From Thermotogae bacterium (GTDB taxonomy: Bacteria; Thermotogota; Thermotogae; Petrotogales; Petrotogaceae), in assembly GCA_024233675.1 (NCBI GenBank), contig JACKPH010000001.1, positions 372,001-436,000 of the forward strand: a stretch of DNA of 64,000 bases, read 5' to 3'. This document shows positions 63,222 to 64,000 of this stretch, piece after piece. Position 1 is the stretch's first letter, and every line of letters starts with the position of its first letter. The notes beneath the pieces were generated by a model. It made no database searches. It had not been told where the DNA came from and saw nothing but the letters and a program-made list of their open reading frames with translations. Made by a program: the position numbers and the translations under genes.

Positions 63222-64000
63222 TTATTGTTTATGGTATCCCGGTATAAGACCTTTTGAATCAGTCTTTATTATTATAGGGTTTACAACGTTTTTATCGTTT
63301 TTCTGATAACCTACTATTATAAGACTGTTATCCGATGTATTTTCAAATGAATAAAATCTTTCTTCTGTTGATGTGCCGTATATTCCCTGTGATATATATG
63401 TTCCGTTTTTACCCATTATTCTTATAAAACCGTCGTAATCCGGCCATTTATCTACGGAAAAACCTATGGAATAAATATTCTGATTAATATATTTTATTTC
63501 TGTTATTCTTGAAAGATTCTGAATTGCTTTGGTTTCAAAAAATTCAAAATCAAGTTTTCCGTTTACTTCAAGAGAAGATACTGTTTTAGCTATAAAAGTT
63601 CTCCACGTTGTCTGATCATCCGGAGCAACATATCCTGAAAAGTAGAGATTATAATTTTCATCTATAAAAGCAGAGACAGGATAAACATTGTATATGCTCA
63701 TTCCGTATTCATCTTCAAATATTTTTATTCCGTCTTTTGAATATCTTGCAACAATAGCTTTTGAAAGTTTTTCAGGATTTGAATCAGAATTTCCTATACA
63801 TATATAACCGTCAGAAGCTATCATAAGATCCGAATATTCTTCGTTTCCTTCCCTTCCTGATGTATCGCTCCAGACAATCTGACCCTGTATATTTATTTCT
63901 GATATATAAGCCTGATTTTTGTATTCATTAACCTTATAACCGGCCATAACAAAGCCTTCCTGAATTTTTTTAACAACATTAAATCTTCCCGCAGTATTGT
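63222..64000 (-). CDS. Partial beta-propeller-like protein
   Basis: The minus-strand frame stays open to the window edge, so this is the C-terminal part of a larger gene (259 codons visible). Repeated units such as GFVMAGYKVNEY, GQIVWSDTSG, EYSDLMIASDGYICIGNSD and NSLIIVGYQKND follow the pattern of blade-forming repeats seen in exported beta-propeller proteins (SLDEL/delta-60-like). An ATG at 63947 is internal to a repeat and unlikely to be the start. Exported location is presumed; signal peptide not visible. It ends just beyond the tRNA promoter region. Confidence 0.65.
   Translation of the reverse strand, partial: NTAGRFNVVKKIQEGFVMAGYKVNEYKNQAYISEINIQGQIVWSDTSGREGNEEYSDLMIASDGYICIGNSDSNPEKLSKAIVARYSKDGIKIFEDEYGMSIYNVYPVSAFIDENYNLYFSGYVAPDDQTTWRTFIAKTVSSLEVNGKLDFEFFETKAIQNLSRITEIKYINQNIYSIGFSVDKWPDYDGFIRIMGKNGTYISQGIYGTSTEERFYSFENTSDNSLIIVGYQKNDKNVVNPIIIKTDSKGLIPGYHKQ

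Overview
The window is AT-rich (about 30% G+C by eye) and comes from an anaerobic, low-GC bacterium with an outer membrane. Supporting signs are very strong GGAGGTGAT-type ribosome-binding sites, AGA/ATA/AAA-biased codons, a complete set of [FeFe]-hydrogenase maturation genes with a TM1266-type regulator, several predicted beta-barrel or periplasmic proteins, a short TalC-type transaldolase, a Na+-pump decarboxylase beta subunit and HrcA/CIRCE control of groESL. A mesophilic Thermotogota (Petrotogaceae-like) fits best, and Fusobacteriota is the main alternative; the sequence alone does not settle it.

Layout. 1-3.5 kb: end of an FAD-dehydrogenase-type cluster (DUF1667 tail, FGGY kinase, AGPS-like flavoenzyme). 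3.5-10.2 kb: chemotaxis and signalling block (two chemoreceptors, patatin lipase, HD-GYP protein). 10.3-15.6 kb: OadB/OadG-like pump subunits and small regulator-effector pairs (TetR-HsmA, MarR-nitroreductase) with visible operators. 15.7-19.9 kb: TM1266-like/hydG/hydE/hydF operon with a leader in which a 17-bp hairpin buries the first Shine-Dalgarno sequence. 20-26.6 kb: secreted hydrolase, GrpB-family protein, and a MerR regulator in front of a TsaA/TrmO-like-UvrA fusion gene whose promoter has a MerR-type 19-bp spacer. 26.6-28 kb: a graveyard of decayed genes (ABC exporter end, IS3-type transposase, small unknown gene). 28-33.4 kb: regulators, GNAT, YihY, O-methyltransferase, a Cys/His-tailed NifX-like protein and a DUF2087/ArsR operon. 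33.5-38.6 kb: groESL, MFS, DegV and a zinc-ribbon regulator. 38.7-46.8 kb: RND/MMPL transporter with LolA-like and barrel-like partners, another envelope protein, a 5'-truncated OB-fold repeat gene and a thermonuclease lipoprotein. 46.8-52 kb: pheST operon with a degenerate ABC-ATPase-like protein. 52-54.9 kb: transaldolase and a third chemoreceptor. 55-60.7 kb: histidine-degradation operon (fabG-like, hutU, ftcD, hutI, fchA; no hutH here). 60.8-64 kb: secreted protein, B3/4-domain pseudogene, methyltransferase, a tRNA-Gly/Leu/Lys cluster under a consensus promoter, and a partial beta-propeller-like gene.

The most novel-looking points are the TsaA-like-UvrA fusion under apparent MerR control, the self-sequestering leader of the hydrogenase maturation operon, the codon-usage break inside fabG, and paired operator copies around several small regulator operons. 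No CRISPR array, rRNA or intact mobile element was seen.
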